In this document: piece by piece, positions 8,856-18,217 of the stretch
Layout: each line of letters opens with the position of its first letter
Numbering within the stretch: position 1 is the stretch's first letter
NCBI GenBank assembly: GCA_964434165.1
Contig: CAYSUS010000007.1
Location: 1 to 64,000 of the forward strand
Direction of reading: 5' to 3'
Length of the DNA: 64,000 bases
DNA from: CAYSUS01 sp964434165
Lineage (GTDB): Bacteria; Planctomycetota; Planctomycetia; Pirellulales; Thermoguttaceae
Position numbers and translations under genes: made by a program
The notes under the pieces: model-generated
Seen by the model: only the letters and a program-made list of their open reading frames with translations
What the model was told of the DNA's origin: nothing
Databases searched by the model: none

Positions 8856-9737
8856 ATGCGCAGCACCACGCGCGAGACCTATCGGCAGCGGATCCTGAGA
8901 GTCCTGGTCCATATCCAGGAGCATCTCGACGAGCCGCTTACGCTGGAAGAGCTCGCTCGGGGGGCCCACTTCTCGCCCTACCATTTCCACCGCATCTTCC
9001 GCGGCATCGTGGGCGAGTCGCTGGGCGAGCACGTGCGCCGGGTTCGCCTCGACCGCGCCGCGCAGCATCTCCTCTACACCGAGAGGCCGGTGACGCGGAT
9101 CGCGCTGGAGGCCGGGTACGAGACCCACGAGTCCTTCACGCGAGCGTTCCGCGCCGCCTTCGGGGCCTCGCCCAGCGAGTACCGCCGCAGCGGCCCGTTC
9201 GGCCAGTGCGCCCCCGGGCGCCCCAAGGCGCGGCGCGGACAGGTTTCCCTCAACCCTTACCAAGGAGAAGTGACCGTGGAGGTGGAGATCAAGAACCTGG
9301 AGCCGATCCGCGTGGCCTTCGTGCGCCACATGGGACCCTACGATCAGTGCGGAAGCGCCTGGGGCACGCTGTGCGGCTATGCCGGGCCGAAAGGGTACAT
9401 GCGCCCCGACACCCTGGCGATCGGCATCTCGTACGACGATCCCGACGTGACCCCGCCCGAGAAGCTGCGCTACGACGCCTGCATCACCGTGGGCGACGAC
9501 TTTCAGCCGGCCGGCGAGGTCGGCGTGCAGGACATCGCCGGCGGCGACTACGCCGTGGTGACGCACCTCGGGCCGTACGACGGCCTGAAGGAGACCTACC
9601 GCAAGATCTTCCGCGAGTGGGTCCCCAACTGCGGGCGGGAGCTCCGCTCGCAGCCCTGCTTCGAGATCTACCGCAAAGACCCCAACACGACTCCGCCGGA
9701 GGAGCTGGTCACGGAGATCTACGTTCCGCTGGAATAG
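8856..9737 (+). CDS. AraC-family regulator with GyrI-like effector domain
   Basis: The 293-residue protein begins with two AraC helix-turn-helix units (about residues 10-112, LTLEELARGAHFSPYHFHRI and ALEAGYETHESFTRAFRAAF). A GyrI-like small-molecule-binding domain follows (about 135-293, IRVAFVRHMGPYDQCGSAW, DYAVVTHLGPYDGLKETYRK, CFEIYRKDPNTTPPEELVTE). The order is that of Rob/SoxS-type drug-responsive regulators, where the C-terminal domain binds amphipathic compounds. AAGGAG seven bases before the ATG fixes the start. It probably activates a detoxification or efflux target, but no transporter is adjacent. The nearest efflux genes (59 kb) are too far away to infer control. Confidence 0.92.
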   Translation: MRSTTRETYRQRILRVLVHIQEHLDEPLTLEELARGAHFSPYHFHRIFRGIVGESLGEHVRRVRLDRAAQHLLYTERPVTRIALEAGYETHESFTRAFRAAFGASPSEYRRSGPFGQCAPGRPKARRGQVSLNPYQGEVTVEVEIKNLEPIRVAFVRHMGPYDQCGSAWGTLCGYAGPKGYMRPDTLAIGISYDDPDVTPPEKLRYDACITVGDDFQPAGEVGVQDIAGGDYAVVTHLGPYDGLKETYRKIFREWVPNCGRELRSQPCFEIYRKDPNTTPPEELVTEIYVPLE

Positions 9738-9785
9738 CAGCAGGCATTCTCCGCAGTGCCGTCCGCGTCTTCTGGCATCTGGTTT

Positions 9786-9871
9786 CCACGCGCGGCGTGG
9801 GGACCGCGCGACCTCGGCCGTCCGCCGACGCGCAGCGTCGGGAGGTGCGTTCTTACGCGGAGCGTGGGAAC
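9786..9871. repeat. cluster of three short palindromes
   Basis: Three hairpins follow one another between two convergent genes: CCACGC/GCGTGG with a three-base loop (9786-9800), CCGACGC/GCGTCGG with loop GCA (9825-9841), and GTTCTTACGC/GCGTGGGAAC with loop GGA (9849-9871). The third has two mismatches in an otherwise perfect ten-base stem. All share a central ACGC-n3-GCGT core. They look like diverged copies of one REP-like family and may end transcription from both sides. Confidence 0.5.
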
Positions 9872-9913
9872 GAGGGACGGGAACGGAAGCGGACGGAACA
9901 CGGAGTATGGTTG

Positions 9914-12900
9914 CTACCGAAGCCGATAGGAGAACACCCCAGGATCGCAATCGAGCTGCACCTGCTCGTTGTCGAGGCGAACCGGCTGCCGCGCCGTCAC
10001 CTTGCCCTGCTCGTCGAGGACCTCCACCTCGGCGGGCAGGGGCGCTTTCCACCGGAGCTTGTCCCAGCGGATCACGACCCGACAGGGCTTGTCGCCCTCC
10101 GGCAGAGGCGTGACCAACACGGCATTGCCGTCCCGCGTGATCCGCACGGCCCCGCACGTCACGACGGGGCCGAAATCGACCGGCTTCGCCTTCGGGTTCT
10201 GCCGGGCAAGCAGGGGATCGGGGCCCGCTTCGAACGTCGACCACGACAGGCGCGCGCCCTTCTCGCCCTCGCCCTCCACGCGGAGCGTCCCCAGCCGGAT
10301 GCGCCGGCCCCCGTCGTCCGGACCGGACAGCCACAGGCGCTCGCCGCCTTCTGGATTGTAGAGTCCGGCGCGAAGCGCGTACTCGGTACCCGACTTGGCG
10401 CCGGCGGGAACCTCGCCGGTCACCTTGGCCTCGATCTCGCCCTGCGCCGGCTTCTCGAAGTGACCCGGGCGGTGTCCGGCCTGGAACACGATCTCTCCCT
10501 CGGCGTCGCAGAAGTGAAGGAACGGGCGGTAGCCGGCTGGAATCGGGGCGTCGGCCTGCCAGGCAAGGTCCATCTCGAAGCCGCGCTGGCCGACCGCGCG
10601 GAAGGCACCAACCGAAGGGCGGATCGCCCGCGGCCCGCCCATCACCTGCCGGCCGTTGACGTAGAGCGTGTGGGGCGATCGTGCCGTCTCCACGATCAGG
10701 CCGTCGCGGCGCGCGATCGAGGCCTCAACCACACCGCCCTGGATCGGGACGCGCGCAAGGAACCCGTATCGCGGTAAGACGGCGCCTTCGACATCCCAGT
10801 CGCTCTCGCCGCGGTTGACCCACACGTGGCCGCCGCCGGACCACACGACGTGCTGCCGGTGGATGTCATCGCCGACGAACGCGACCGTCTCGATCTGCTT
10901 CAGGGCCAAGGCCCGCGCGAGACTCGACGTGAGCCAGTACTTGCGGACGACGTCGCGGCCGAACGGCGAAGGCACCATGCCCGGATGTCCCGTGAGCACC
11001 TCGGTGCAGATGTAGTCGTCGCTGTAGATGCCGTGCAGGCGGCGGTCGAGCCCGCCCTCGTAGCGCGCGGAGTAACCGGCCCCGTGGAGCACGAAGCGGT
11101 CGTGGTGCGCGGCGTCGAACCACGGTACGCGCTCGGCGTCCTCGCACTCCCAGTTCCACACGGCCCAGCGGTAGCGCCCCTCGCCCACCGGCGGCCCGAC
11201 CCGGAGGTGGTTCGTCTGCGCCCCGTCGAGCCAGCCGATGAGCTGGTCGTGGCCGCTCTCGGAGATCTGCGGGGCGTCGCCCCCTAGCAGGCCCCTGATC
11301 CAGGCGAAGTGCCGGCCCCAGGCGTCGCGGCTGGACTTGCGCGTGAATAACCGTCCGTCCGCGGTCCAGTAGTGATACGGGCCGATGCTGCTCCACACGT
11401 CGATGAAATAGGCCGTGGGGGCAAGCTCGCGCTGGATGGTCTCGAGGTTCGCCTTGAGGTACGGCTCCACGCGGTCGGAGCGGTAGCGGTACGACCGGGC
11501 GTCGCGCCCTTCGTTCAGCCACGCCTGGACCGGCCTGCCGTCGGCGTGGAAGGCGATGTTCCTCTCATAGGAGAACCCTTCGGCGTCGGGGTAGAAGTCG
11601 ATGTAGTTGTCGTGCAGGGCGAACGGCACGCCGGCCTCCTTGCAGACCGAGATCAGCCGCCGCATCTCCCCAAGCGCGCCCCAGCGGGGATTGGGCGGGT
11701 AGATCTCCGGGAGCCGGTAGTCGTAGCCCCATCGCTGCCAGTTGTGCCAGATGACCATGCTGTCGGTCAGCCCGTAACGGAACGCCCTCTCCAGGGCACC
11801 GGCGCTCGGGCCGTAGCGGCCGCCCCACAGGTCGAACACGAACCGGCCGGCCGCCCGCTTCACTCCGCCGGCGGCCTGAAGACCGTTGGTGCGGCGATAG
11901 GCCTTGACCGCCTCCCACACGCCCGTTGCCGGGATGAAGGTGAAGGTGGGGGCGTTCTCGCAATGCATGGCGTAATGCCGCTGGCCGGGCGCGACGGCAA
12001 GATGCGAGGGCGGGAGATCGACCGCCTGGAGCAAGGCCAGCTTCTCGTCGAATTCGAGTCCCACGAACGACGTGGCCATCCGGTGGCCGTCGAAGCTCAG
12101 CCGGAACGGCCCGGGCCCTCGGATCACGTTGCCGTGCCCCGCGTAAACGGCCGAGACCGTGCGGCTCCACGGGCCGGGCGCGGCATCTTCCAGGAACACG
12201 ACCTGCCAGGGCGTAGGCTTCGGCGTGTTTTCGAGCCACAGCTTCGCACGGAGTACGCCTTGGTCAAGCCAGAGCCGCACGAGCAGGTCGAAGTGGCCCA
12301 GGTGGCTTTCGAAGCGATGTCGCATCTGCAGACCGCGGTCCTTGGAGGGCTCCTCCTTCACCTCACGCAGCAGGAGGGGTGAGTGGGGATCGTCGAGCCG
12401 CGCTCCCAACACGCGCGCTTCGAAACCGCGAAAGAAGAGCCGATCGGATCCACTCTTGAAACCCACGGCCGCGTCTAGCAGGCCCCGCTGACCCGGCCAC
12501 ACGTGAACCTCGTACTCTCCATCGCCGCAGGTCGCCTCGCCGAGCAGACGCGAGCCCGACTCGCCGGCCGGAGGAAACGCCCCCGGCTCGGGCGGCGATC
12601 CGCATCGGAGCGTCGGCTCTGCCCAGAACGAGCGGTCCCAGCCGGTGTTGTTCTTCGGCCCGGGGTGCGATTCGAGCTGCAAGACCACCGCTTGGCCCGC
12701 CAGCTTGCTGAGGTCGACCTCGCACGGCTGCCATGACTTGGCCACGGTGGTCTTCTCGAACAGCACCGTGCCGAGCTCGCCTGCGGGGGAGTCGAAAGGC
12801 ACGGCGCCCACGCGGAACGTCAGCCCGTCGCTCTGGCCGTCGGCCGTCTGCCCCAGCGCGAAGGTGAGCTTCAGCGGCGTGGTCTTGGGGAGCCTCAGGG

Positions 12901-13591
12901 GAAACTCGATTGCCGCCGTACCAGCCTTGCCGCCCCGCCATGGGGGATGGATCGACACCGCGCTGCGCCGCTGGCCGTCGAGGCTCTCCGCGGTAATCTG
13001 CACGCTCGTGCCAGTCCGCTCGTCGCCGCCTTGCCAAGCGATGGGCATCACGTGGGGCTTGTCGCCGAATACCTGATACGCGCCCCGCCAGGCTGGCAAC
13101 TGCCACAGGGCCAAGGCTCCCGGCTCCGGGACATCGGCCGGCCTCCACGCGATGGATCGCCTCCGCGGCGTGCGCGGCAATCTGGCCTGGAGGATCAGGA
13201 TGGGGTGCGCGGCGAGGTCTTTCCCCTCGTGCTTGAAACGTGCATAGGCGTGGATCGGATAGTGGGCCGAATAGGTCCCCTCGCCGGCCGTGACGCGGAA
13301 CGACAGTTCCGCCTCTTGGCCCCCCTCGACGGTGAACGCCACGGCCTCGGCCGGCTCGCAGGTCCAGCGGTCAATGACGCCCAGCCGCAGGGTTCCCTTC
13401 ACGGTCGCTTCGCCCTTGTTCTCCATCACCACGCGCACCGGCTGCGGCACGTCGGTCTCCGTAACGTCCTCGGGGCCCACGATCCGCACCGTGAGCGGCC
13501 CGGCGGTATCGACAGGCGGTTCGTAGGCAGGCGCCCCTACCGGGACGAGGAAAATGGCGAGGCTGGTCAGCAGCAGGAGAGGGCGTCTCAT
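9914..13591 (-). CDS. large secreted glycosidase-like protein
   Basis: The protein is 1,225 residues when started at the ATG at 13591, which opens a signal peptide (RRPLLLLTSLAIFLVPVGAPAYE). An upstream ATG at 13672 would bury it. A beta-rich N-terminal region resembles CARDB/NPCBM-like accessory modules. The middle resembles a TIM-barrel glycoside hydrolase: MVIWHNWQRWGYDYRLP, LISVCKEAGVPFALHDNYIDFYPDAEG, AYFIDVWSSIGPYHY and ISESGHDQLIGWLDG. The aspartates in YIDFYPD and FIDVWSS and the glutamate in ISESG are candidate catalytic or binding residues. It resembles the broad GH101/DUF5696-type barrel group, but I cannot name a family. It lies about 97 bases downstream of another large secreted hydrolase and is probably co-transcribed with it. 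Confidence 0.7.
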   Translation of the reverse strand: MRRPLLLLTSLAIFLVPVGAPAYEPPVDTAGPLTVRIVGPEDVTETDVPQPVRVVMENKGEATVKGTLRLGVIDRWTCEPAEAVAFTVEGGQEAELSFRVTAGEGTYSAHYPIHAYARFKHEGKDLAAHPILILQARLPRTPRRRSIAWRPADVPEPGALALWQLPAWRGAYQVFGDKPHVMPIAWQGGDERTGTSVQITAESLDGQRRSAVSIHPPWRGGKAGTAAIEFPLRLPKTTPLKLTFALGQTADGQSDGLTFRVGAVPFDSPAGELGTVLFEKTTVAKSWQPCEVDLSKLAGQAVVLQLESHPGPKNNTGWDRSFWAEPTLRCGSPPEPGAFPPAGESGSRLLGEATCGDGEYEVHVWPGQRGLLDAAVGFKSGSDRLFFRGFEARVLGARLDDPHSPLLLREVKEEPSKDRGLQMRHRFESHLGHFDLLVRLWLDQGVLRAKLWLENTPKPTPWQVVFLEDAAPGPWSRTVSAVYAGHGNVIRGPGPFRLSFDGHRMATSFVGLEFDEKLALLQAVDLPPSHLAVAPGQRHYAMHCENAPTFTFIPATGVWEAVKAYRRTNGLQAAGGVKRAAGRFVFDLWGGRYGPSAGALERAFRYGLTDSMVIWHNWQRWGYDYRLPEIYPPNPRWGALGEMRRLISVCKEAGVPFALHDNYIDFYPDAEGFSYERNIAFHADGRPVQAWLNEGRDARSYRYRSDRVEPYLKANLETIQRELAPTAYFIDVWSSIGPYHYWTADGRLFTRKSSRDAWGRHFAWIRGLLGGDAPQISESGHDQLIGWLDGAQTNHLRVGPPVGEGRYRWAVWNWECEDAERVPWFDAAHHDRFVLHGAGYSARYEGGLDRRLHGIYSDDYICTEVLTGHPGMVPSPFGRDVVRKYWLTSSLARALALKQIETVAFVGDDIHRQHVVWSGGGHVWVNRGESDWDVEGAVLPRYGFLARVPIQGGVVEASIARRDGLIVETARSPHTLYVNGRQVMGGPRAIRPSVGAFRAVGQRGFEMDLAWQADAPIPAGYRPFLHFCDAEGEIVFQAGHRPGHFEKPAQGEIEAKVTGEVPAGAKSGTEYALRAGLYNPEGGERLWLSGPDDGGRRIRLGTLRVEGEGEKGARLSWSTFEAGPDPLLARQNPKAKPVDFGPVVTCGAVRITRDGNAVLVTPLPEGDKPCRVVIRWDKLRWKAPLPAEVEVLDEQGKVTARQPVRLDNEQVQLDCDPGVFSYRLR

Positions 13592-13688
13592 GGCGGGGAT
13601 CTCATCGGAGAAGGGGACTTCGTTGTCAACTGGTTCCCAAGTGGACCGGGAGAACGAGGAAGCGAGCGGCATTCGGAGAACACGCCTG

Positions 13689-16600
13689 CTACCGTGAAAG
13701 CTCCTCGATGGCCCGGGCGATCGCCGCGCGGCGGGAGTGAATCGGGCGGGGATCGGTCGTGAACGTGGTCATGTCCTTGGTGATCGCGTCGGGCACCACG
13801 AGCAGCGACTCGTAGTGTCTGGCTTCCTTGGCCGAGAGGTCGCCCCGGCGCTTGGCGATCCGATCGCGGAGCAGCCACAGGTATTCGTAGTCCTCCACGC
13901 CCTCGCGAAGCATCTCCCAGCGAATGCTGGAGACCGGCGGGGCGATCACCGGATCGGGCCCCGACTTGCCGGGCACCGCGGCGGCCAGCGGGGGATACAG
14001 GAACCGGCCGTCGCCGTTGCCCCAGTGGCGCTTCACTCCCTTCGGCGTGGAGTAGCCGCTGACGTAGCCCATCGGGTCCTCGTAGGGATTCTGCCACGAC
14101 TCGGGAAAGGCGGCGCTGCTCGTCCAGTAGTTCGTGCTCCACACGAGCGTGCCGGCGATCTTGCGCTGCCAGGTCTGCCAGTGCCAGACGCGGAGCTCCG
14201 TGGCCGCGTGGTCGATGAACAGCGTGCAGTAGGGGGCCTTGGGACCGCAGCAGACGTACCACCAGAACTCCTCGCCCCTGGCCCGACGCCTTTCCGCAGT
14301 CTCGTGGTCGTAGTTGAAGCTCACTGGGCACCAGATATCGACCGGGGCCTTGAGCTCCTCGCCGGGCTCCTCGGTGAGCATGCGCCGCAGATTGGGGGCA
14401 TATTTCCTGAGACGCTCGAAGCCGCGGGTGACGAACTCGTAGTCCTTGGGCGCCGGCTCGTCGAACCAGTAGATGTAAGGCATCCAGAGCCAGCCCTTGG
14501 CGCGGAAGTGGTCCTCGAGCTGACCGACGTAGCTGGAGAACATGGCCTGGTACTCGGGCGTGTCTTCGCCGTAGCTGCCGATCTTCGGCTCGTAGCGGCG
14601 GTGGAAGGTGCCACCGCCCATCCCCTGGATCGGAAGGCGAAAACCCGTGAAGTGGTACCTGGCGATCGCGCGTTCCATGACCGGATCGAACGCCGAGAAA
14701 TCGACCTCGGCCCTCGGCGGGTCGGCCTCGGGCAGCCACTTCACGCGGATCCGATCGAGCGGGGCCGGATCGTACGGGCTGATGCGGTGCTCGGCGAAAC
14801 TCTGGAAGTACAGGTCGAGCACCTTGCGCTTGTCCGCCTCGGTCTTGAGCTGGTGGTAGCGGAAGACGGTACTCGGCGAGAGGCCGAACGCCGTCTCCAG
14901 GTGGTTGCGGTCGGGAAGGGCGAAGTCCCAGACGTGAAGGTTCAAGGGCACCTCGGCTTCAAACCCCTCGGCCGCGAGCCGGATCGTGCCCGAGTAGTCG
15001 CCCGGCGCGGCCTCCCTGGGGACATGGACCAGGACCCACAGGGGCTGGTTCTGGCCGGCCGGCACGTCGATGGGCCGATCCCATGGCGGAAGGGCGTCGG
15101 GCCACCAGTCGCGCACGCCCGTCTTGTCGGTCGGCGTGTGCACGTAGTGATAATACACGTACGACAGTTTCACTCGCTCCGCGGGGATCGTCGCGCCGCC
15201 GGGACCGGAGAGCGGCGAGACCGAGGCCGTCAGCCCCTTAAGCTCCTCGTGCGCACGAACGACGACCTGGACCGCCTCGCGATCGTTGCGGCAGGCCTCC
15301 CCGTAGGCGGCGGTGCGCGGCCCGGCGGCGCCAGGTTCGGGAGCCGGACGGCTGCGCGGCACCTTCCATCCGGCCTCGCACCACCACACCGTCGCCCGGT
15401 CCGTCGTGTGCACGTGCTGCCCGTAGTCCGCGCGATAGAACTCGGCCACGGCGTATCGCACGTTGAGCACGGTCGGCTCGACGCCGTCGGCCTTGAGCGT
15501 CAGCCCGACCAGATGCTCGCCCGCGGAGCGAGGCGTGGGAATCTCCAGCGAAGCAGTCCCGCCCGGGGCCACGTCGCGCGGCTCGATGGAAGCCATCGGC
15601 TGCGACCGGCCGTCCCGAGTCACTTCGGCGCCGAGCGCGACCCGCACCGGCTTGCGGCCGGTGTTTCTCGCGTGCACGACGAAGCGAGGCTCGCCCGACG
15701 AGTCGTCCCGCAACTCGACGCGCTCCACAGCGATCGCACCGGCGGCCTGCACCTCGGCGTAGGAAGTGGCCCCGGCCGCGTCGGGCGGGGGTCGGTCGAG
15801 CGCCCCTTCGAAGGTGATTTGGTTCACCTGGAAGCTGCTTCTTGCGTCCGCGCCGCGCAAACGCAGCCAGAGCGCTTCGGCGGGGAGCATGTCGGGCGGA
15901 ACCGCCGCCTCGGCCGCGCCGACCTTGTCCAGGGATGCGACCTTGCGCCACTTCCGGCCGTCGGTGCTCACCTCGGCCGCGCAGGCCCCGCGCGTGTGGT
16001 AGTTGACGTTGAATGCAAGCTGCCCCGAAGTGACTTGGCGCTTCGGCACCTGAAAACGGTACGTCACCTGGTCGTCGCCAGACAAACACCAGCGGTCGCT
16101 GTTGAACCCGGCCGTCGCCGCCTGGAGCACGCGGTGGTGGTTGCTTCCCTCGTGGCCGAACGTGCCCCGAAACGCGTATCGCCCATCGCGAATCGTCTCG
16201 CCTTCGCCGAAAACCAGTCCTCCGGCGTCCACGCGCGTGTGGACCGGCAGCACGGGCCGGATGCGCACCGCGTCGAACTGCACCTTGCCCTTGGCCTCCC
16301 AGATCCCGAGTCGCAGGTGGGCCCTTTCCATGTTGTCTGGGGCGCGGAACACGTGGCCGAACCACTGCCACGCGTCCGAAAGGCCACGGTGGTCGCGGTT
16401 CGCGAAGCTCGGGCCCGAGACCACGCAGCCGCCGGAGATCGAGCCTCGGGCGCGGAATTCGAAGCGATAGAGCCGGCCGGGCGTGAGGCCAACGTCGCAT
16501 CGCCAGTGGGACGAGCCCCGCCCGTCGCCGGCAATCTGGAGGGACTCCTTCCCGACCCAGCGTCCTCCCTCGCCGATGAGCGTCCAGCCGGCCGGCGCCT

Positions 16601-16733
16601 CGTCGCCCTCGCGGAACTCCGCGTTGGGCACGATCGGGCCCTCGGCGAGCACGTCAAGCGCTCCGACGAGGATCAGCGCTATCGTCAGGAGAGGCAGGCC
16701 GGATCGCGTCGGCGCTGGCAGGCGGGCGGGCAT
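13689..16733 (-). CDS. secreted GH123-like protein with DUF4091 C-terminus
   Basis: The start at 16733 has GGAGG seven bases upstream and opens a signal peptide (residues 1-30, SGLPLLTIALILVGALDVLAEG), giving 1,014 residues. The N-terminal half holds carbohydrate-binding-like beta domains (GWTLIGEGGRWVGKESLQI, RYEFRARG-type segments). The C-terminal half carries a barrel (PLNLHVWDFALPDRNHLETAFG, DHFRAKGWLWMPYIYWFDEPAPKDYE, TEEPGEELKAPVDIWCPV). It ends in a DUF4091-type tail (SIRWEMLREGVEDYEYLWLL). Adjacent acidic residues in YWFDEP match the expected D-E catalytic pair of GH123 N-acetylgalactosaminidases. The real substrate is unknown. It is the first gene of a two-gene unit with the glycosidase-like gene downstream. 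Confidence 0.8.
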   Translation of the reverse strand: MPARLPAPTRSGLPLLTIALILVGALDVLAEGPIVPNAEFREGDEAPAGWTLIGEGGRWVGKESLQIAGDGRGSSHWRCDVGLTPGRLYRFEFRARGSISGGCVVSGPSFANRDHRGLSDAWQWFGHVFRAPDNMERAHLRLGIWEAKGKVQFDAVRIRPVLPVHTRVDAGGLVFGEGETIRDGRYAFRGTFGHEGSNHHRVLQAATAGFNSDRWCLSGDDQVTYRFQVPKRQVTSGQLAFNVNYHTRGACAAEVSTDGRKWRKVASLDKVGAAEAAVPPDMLPAEALWLRLRGADARSSFQVNQITFEGALDRPPPDAAGATSYAEVQAAGAIAVERVELRDDSSGEPRFVVHARNTGRKPVRVALGAEVTRDGRSQPMASIEPRDVAPGGTASLEIPTPRSAGEHLVGLTLKADGVEPTVLNVRYAVAEFYRADYGQHVHTTDRATVWWCEAGWKVPRSRPAPEPGAAGPRTAAYGEACRNDREAVQVVVRAHEELKGLTASVSPLSGPGGATIPAERVKLSYVYYHYVHTPTDKTGVRDWWPDALPPWDRPIDVPAGQNQPLWVLVHVPREAAPGDYSGTIRLAAEGFEAEVPLNLHVWDFALPDRNHLETAFGLSPSTVFRYHQLKTEADKRKVLDLYFQSFAEHRISPYDPAPLDRIRVKWLPEADPPRAEVDFSAFDPVMERAIARYHFTGFRLPIQGMGGGTFHRRYEPKIGSYGEDTPEYQAMFSSYVGQLEDHFRAKGWLWMPYIYWFDEPAPKDYEFVTRGFERLRKYAPNLRRMLTEEPGEELKAPVDIWCPVSFNYDHETAERRRARGEEFWWYVCCGPKAPYCTLFIDHAATELRVWHWQTWQRKIAGTLVWSTNYWTSSAAFPESWQNPYEDPMGYVSGYSTPKGVKRHWGNGDGRFLYPPLAAAVPGKSGPDPVIAPPVSSIRWEMLREGVEDYEYLWLLRDRIAKRRGDLSAKEARHYESLLVVPDAITKDMTTFTTDPRPIHSRRAAIARAIEELSR

Positions 16734-16830
16734 GAGAAGGCCTCCGTATCGGGCGGGAGCATGGAGGAAGGGGGCGTGTGCGGCCGCCATTGTATTTCGC
16801 GCGGCCGGAGAACGTCAAACACCGGGCGGC

Positions 16831-16900
16831 AACACCGAAACCCGAAGCGTCAGCGAGGGACGCGACTGGCCTCGCCTGCGCCCCTTGCGGTTCGGGTTGT
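16831..16900. repeat. dispersed planctomycete-type repeat
   Basis: AACCCGAAGCG near 16838 and its approximate complement CGGTTCGGGTT near 16888 flank a GC-rich centre. Spurious translation of this stretch gives NTETRSVSEG or NPKRQRG, peptides that recur as junk ORFs in many planctomycete genomes. It sits between lgt and the GH123-like gene and could be a transcription end or a mobile palindromic unit. Only one copy is visible in this window. Confidence 0.5.
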
Positions 16901-16911
16901 GATGGGAGACC

Positions 16912-18186
16912 TCAGCCTCGAGCGTACAACATCCGGCGCGGCGGCCGACTGAGCACATAGACCCACAATATGGCGATGCCGGCCAGAAGCAGAATGCTCA
17001 CGTTCTGCGAGATGCTCAAGCCCGTGCTCCACATGGCGGCCTCGTCCGTGCGGATGATCTCCAACAGAAAACGGGAGATGGGATAGATCGTCAGCAGCGT
17101 GGCGAAGAGCTGCCCGTCGCGGCGGCAATACGGATCGTAGGCCAGAAGGAAGAGGCACAGCAGCAGCGCGTGGATCGCGGAGTAGAGCTGGGCCGGATGG
17201 ACGCGCAGACTTCGCGGGGGAATCTCCACGGCGGCAATCTCCACCAGGCCGCGGTCGGCCACCTCGACGAGCAGCGGTGCCTCGTTCTCGAACGACGCCG
17301 CAACCACCGCCTGGGCGTCGCCCGAGGAATCCACTTCGAAGCCGTTGATCTCCTCGATGCGGTCCCCCTGGCGCAGGCCGGCCTCGTGCGCCGCGGAGCC
17401 GTGAAGGACCGCGAGGACGACCGGCTCGGACTCCGGGTTGCCGTTGAGCTGAAAGCCGTAGAAGTAGCCCCGATCGACCTGGCTCTCGTACGGCGGACTG
17501 CCGGCCGGGAAGGTCACGGCCCAGGGCAGGTCGCACAGCCCGCCGTAGCAGCAGCCGTTCAAGAGGCAGCCGATCCGCCCCAGGGCCAGGCCGAGCACCA
17601 TGCTTGGGGTGATCAGGTCGGCCATAGCCAGAAGAGGAAGGCGGTTGAGCCGCACGAAGATCACGAGGCCGAGCATCCCGCCGACGACCGAGCCGTATAC
17701 CACCAGTCCGCCCTGGGCCACGTTGACGATCGCCCGCAGCGTCGGTCCCAGCTCGGGCGCGCCGGGCACGGGGCGGAGGAAGGTGTCCCAGTACTCGATG
17801 ACGAAGAACAGGCGGGCCCCGACGATCCCCGGGATGAACATCCAGAACGCGAGGTTGAAGATCACGTCGGGGTGGATGCCGGCGCGCTGGGCCCGCCAGG
17901 CCGCCAGGGTCACCCCCGCGGTCACTCCCAGCAGCATCATCAACCCGTAGCTGCGGATGGGGAGCCCCTCCTCTTCGCTCAGCGCCGGCAGCAGGAACGC
18001 GATCGCCGCACCGACAAGGAGCAGAAGCGGGACGTAGCTCAGCGTATCGCCGGTCCATCCCTGGCGCAGTCCGAGCCAGACGAGGAACCCCACGCTCAAC
18101 GCGGCCCAAACGGCCAGCAGCAGACCGAAACCGAAAAGCGGATAACCGCCGACCTCCGGCGGGATGTGGAAGAGCGTCGAGTGCAT
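16912..18186 (-). CDS. lgt: prolipoprotein diacylglyceryl transferase with inserted PDZ-like domain
   Basis: This 424-residue membrane enzyme transfers diacylglycerol from phosphatidylglycerol to the lipobox cysteine of prolipoproteins. The Lgt core is clear: IRSYGLMMLLGV (about 78), GARLFFVIEYWD (123), GGLVVYGSVVGGMLGL (159), and the signature LGRIGCLLNGCCYGGLCDLPW (202-222, shown in part). HPAQLYSAI (330) and the late helix ISRFLLEIIRTDE follow. Between the signature and HPAQLYSA, where other Lgts have a short loop, about 70 residues (roughly 252-322) form a PDZ-like fold: VLAVLHGSAAHEAGLRQGDRIEEING. The total length is well above the usual 260-300. The gene ends the folK-panC-lgt unit, 31 bases after panC. 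Confidence 0.9.
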   Translation of the reverse strand: MHSTLFHIPPEVGGYPLFGFGLLLAVWAALSVGFLVWLGLRQGWTGDTLSYVPLLLLVGAAIAFLLPALSEEEGLPIRSYGLMMLLGVTAGVTLAAWRAQRAGIHPDVIFNLAFWMFIPGIVGARLFFVIEYWDTFLRPVPGAPELGPTLRAIVNVAQGGLVVYGSVVGGMLGLVIFVRLNRLPLLAMADLITPSMVLGLALGRIGCLLNGCCYGGLCDLPWAVTFPAGSPPYESQVDRGYFYGFQLNGNPESEPVVLAVLHGSAAHEAGLRQGDRIEEINGFEVDSSGDAQAVVAASFENEAPLLVEVADRGLVEIAAVEIPPRSLRVHPAQLYSAIHALLLCLFLLAYDPYCRRDGQLFATLLTIYPISRFLLEIIRTDEAAMWSTGLSISQNVSILLLAGIAILWVYVLSRPPRRMLYARG

Positions 18187-18217
18187 GGTACAGGGTGTTC
18201 CGTTGGGCGGGGTCGAT

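Noticed and set aside
13737..16952. A 1,071-codon plus-strand open frame over the GH123-like gene
   Set aside because: It is the shadow of the minus-strand gene, which has a signal peptide, a ribosome-binding site and family motifs. The plus-strand frame has none.
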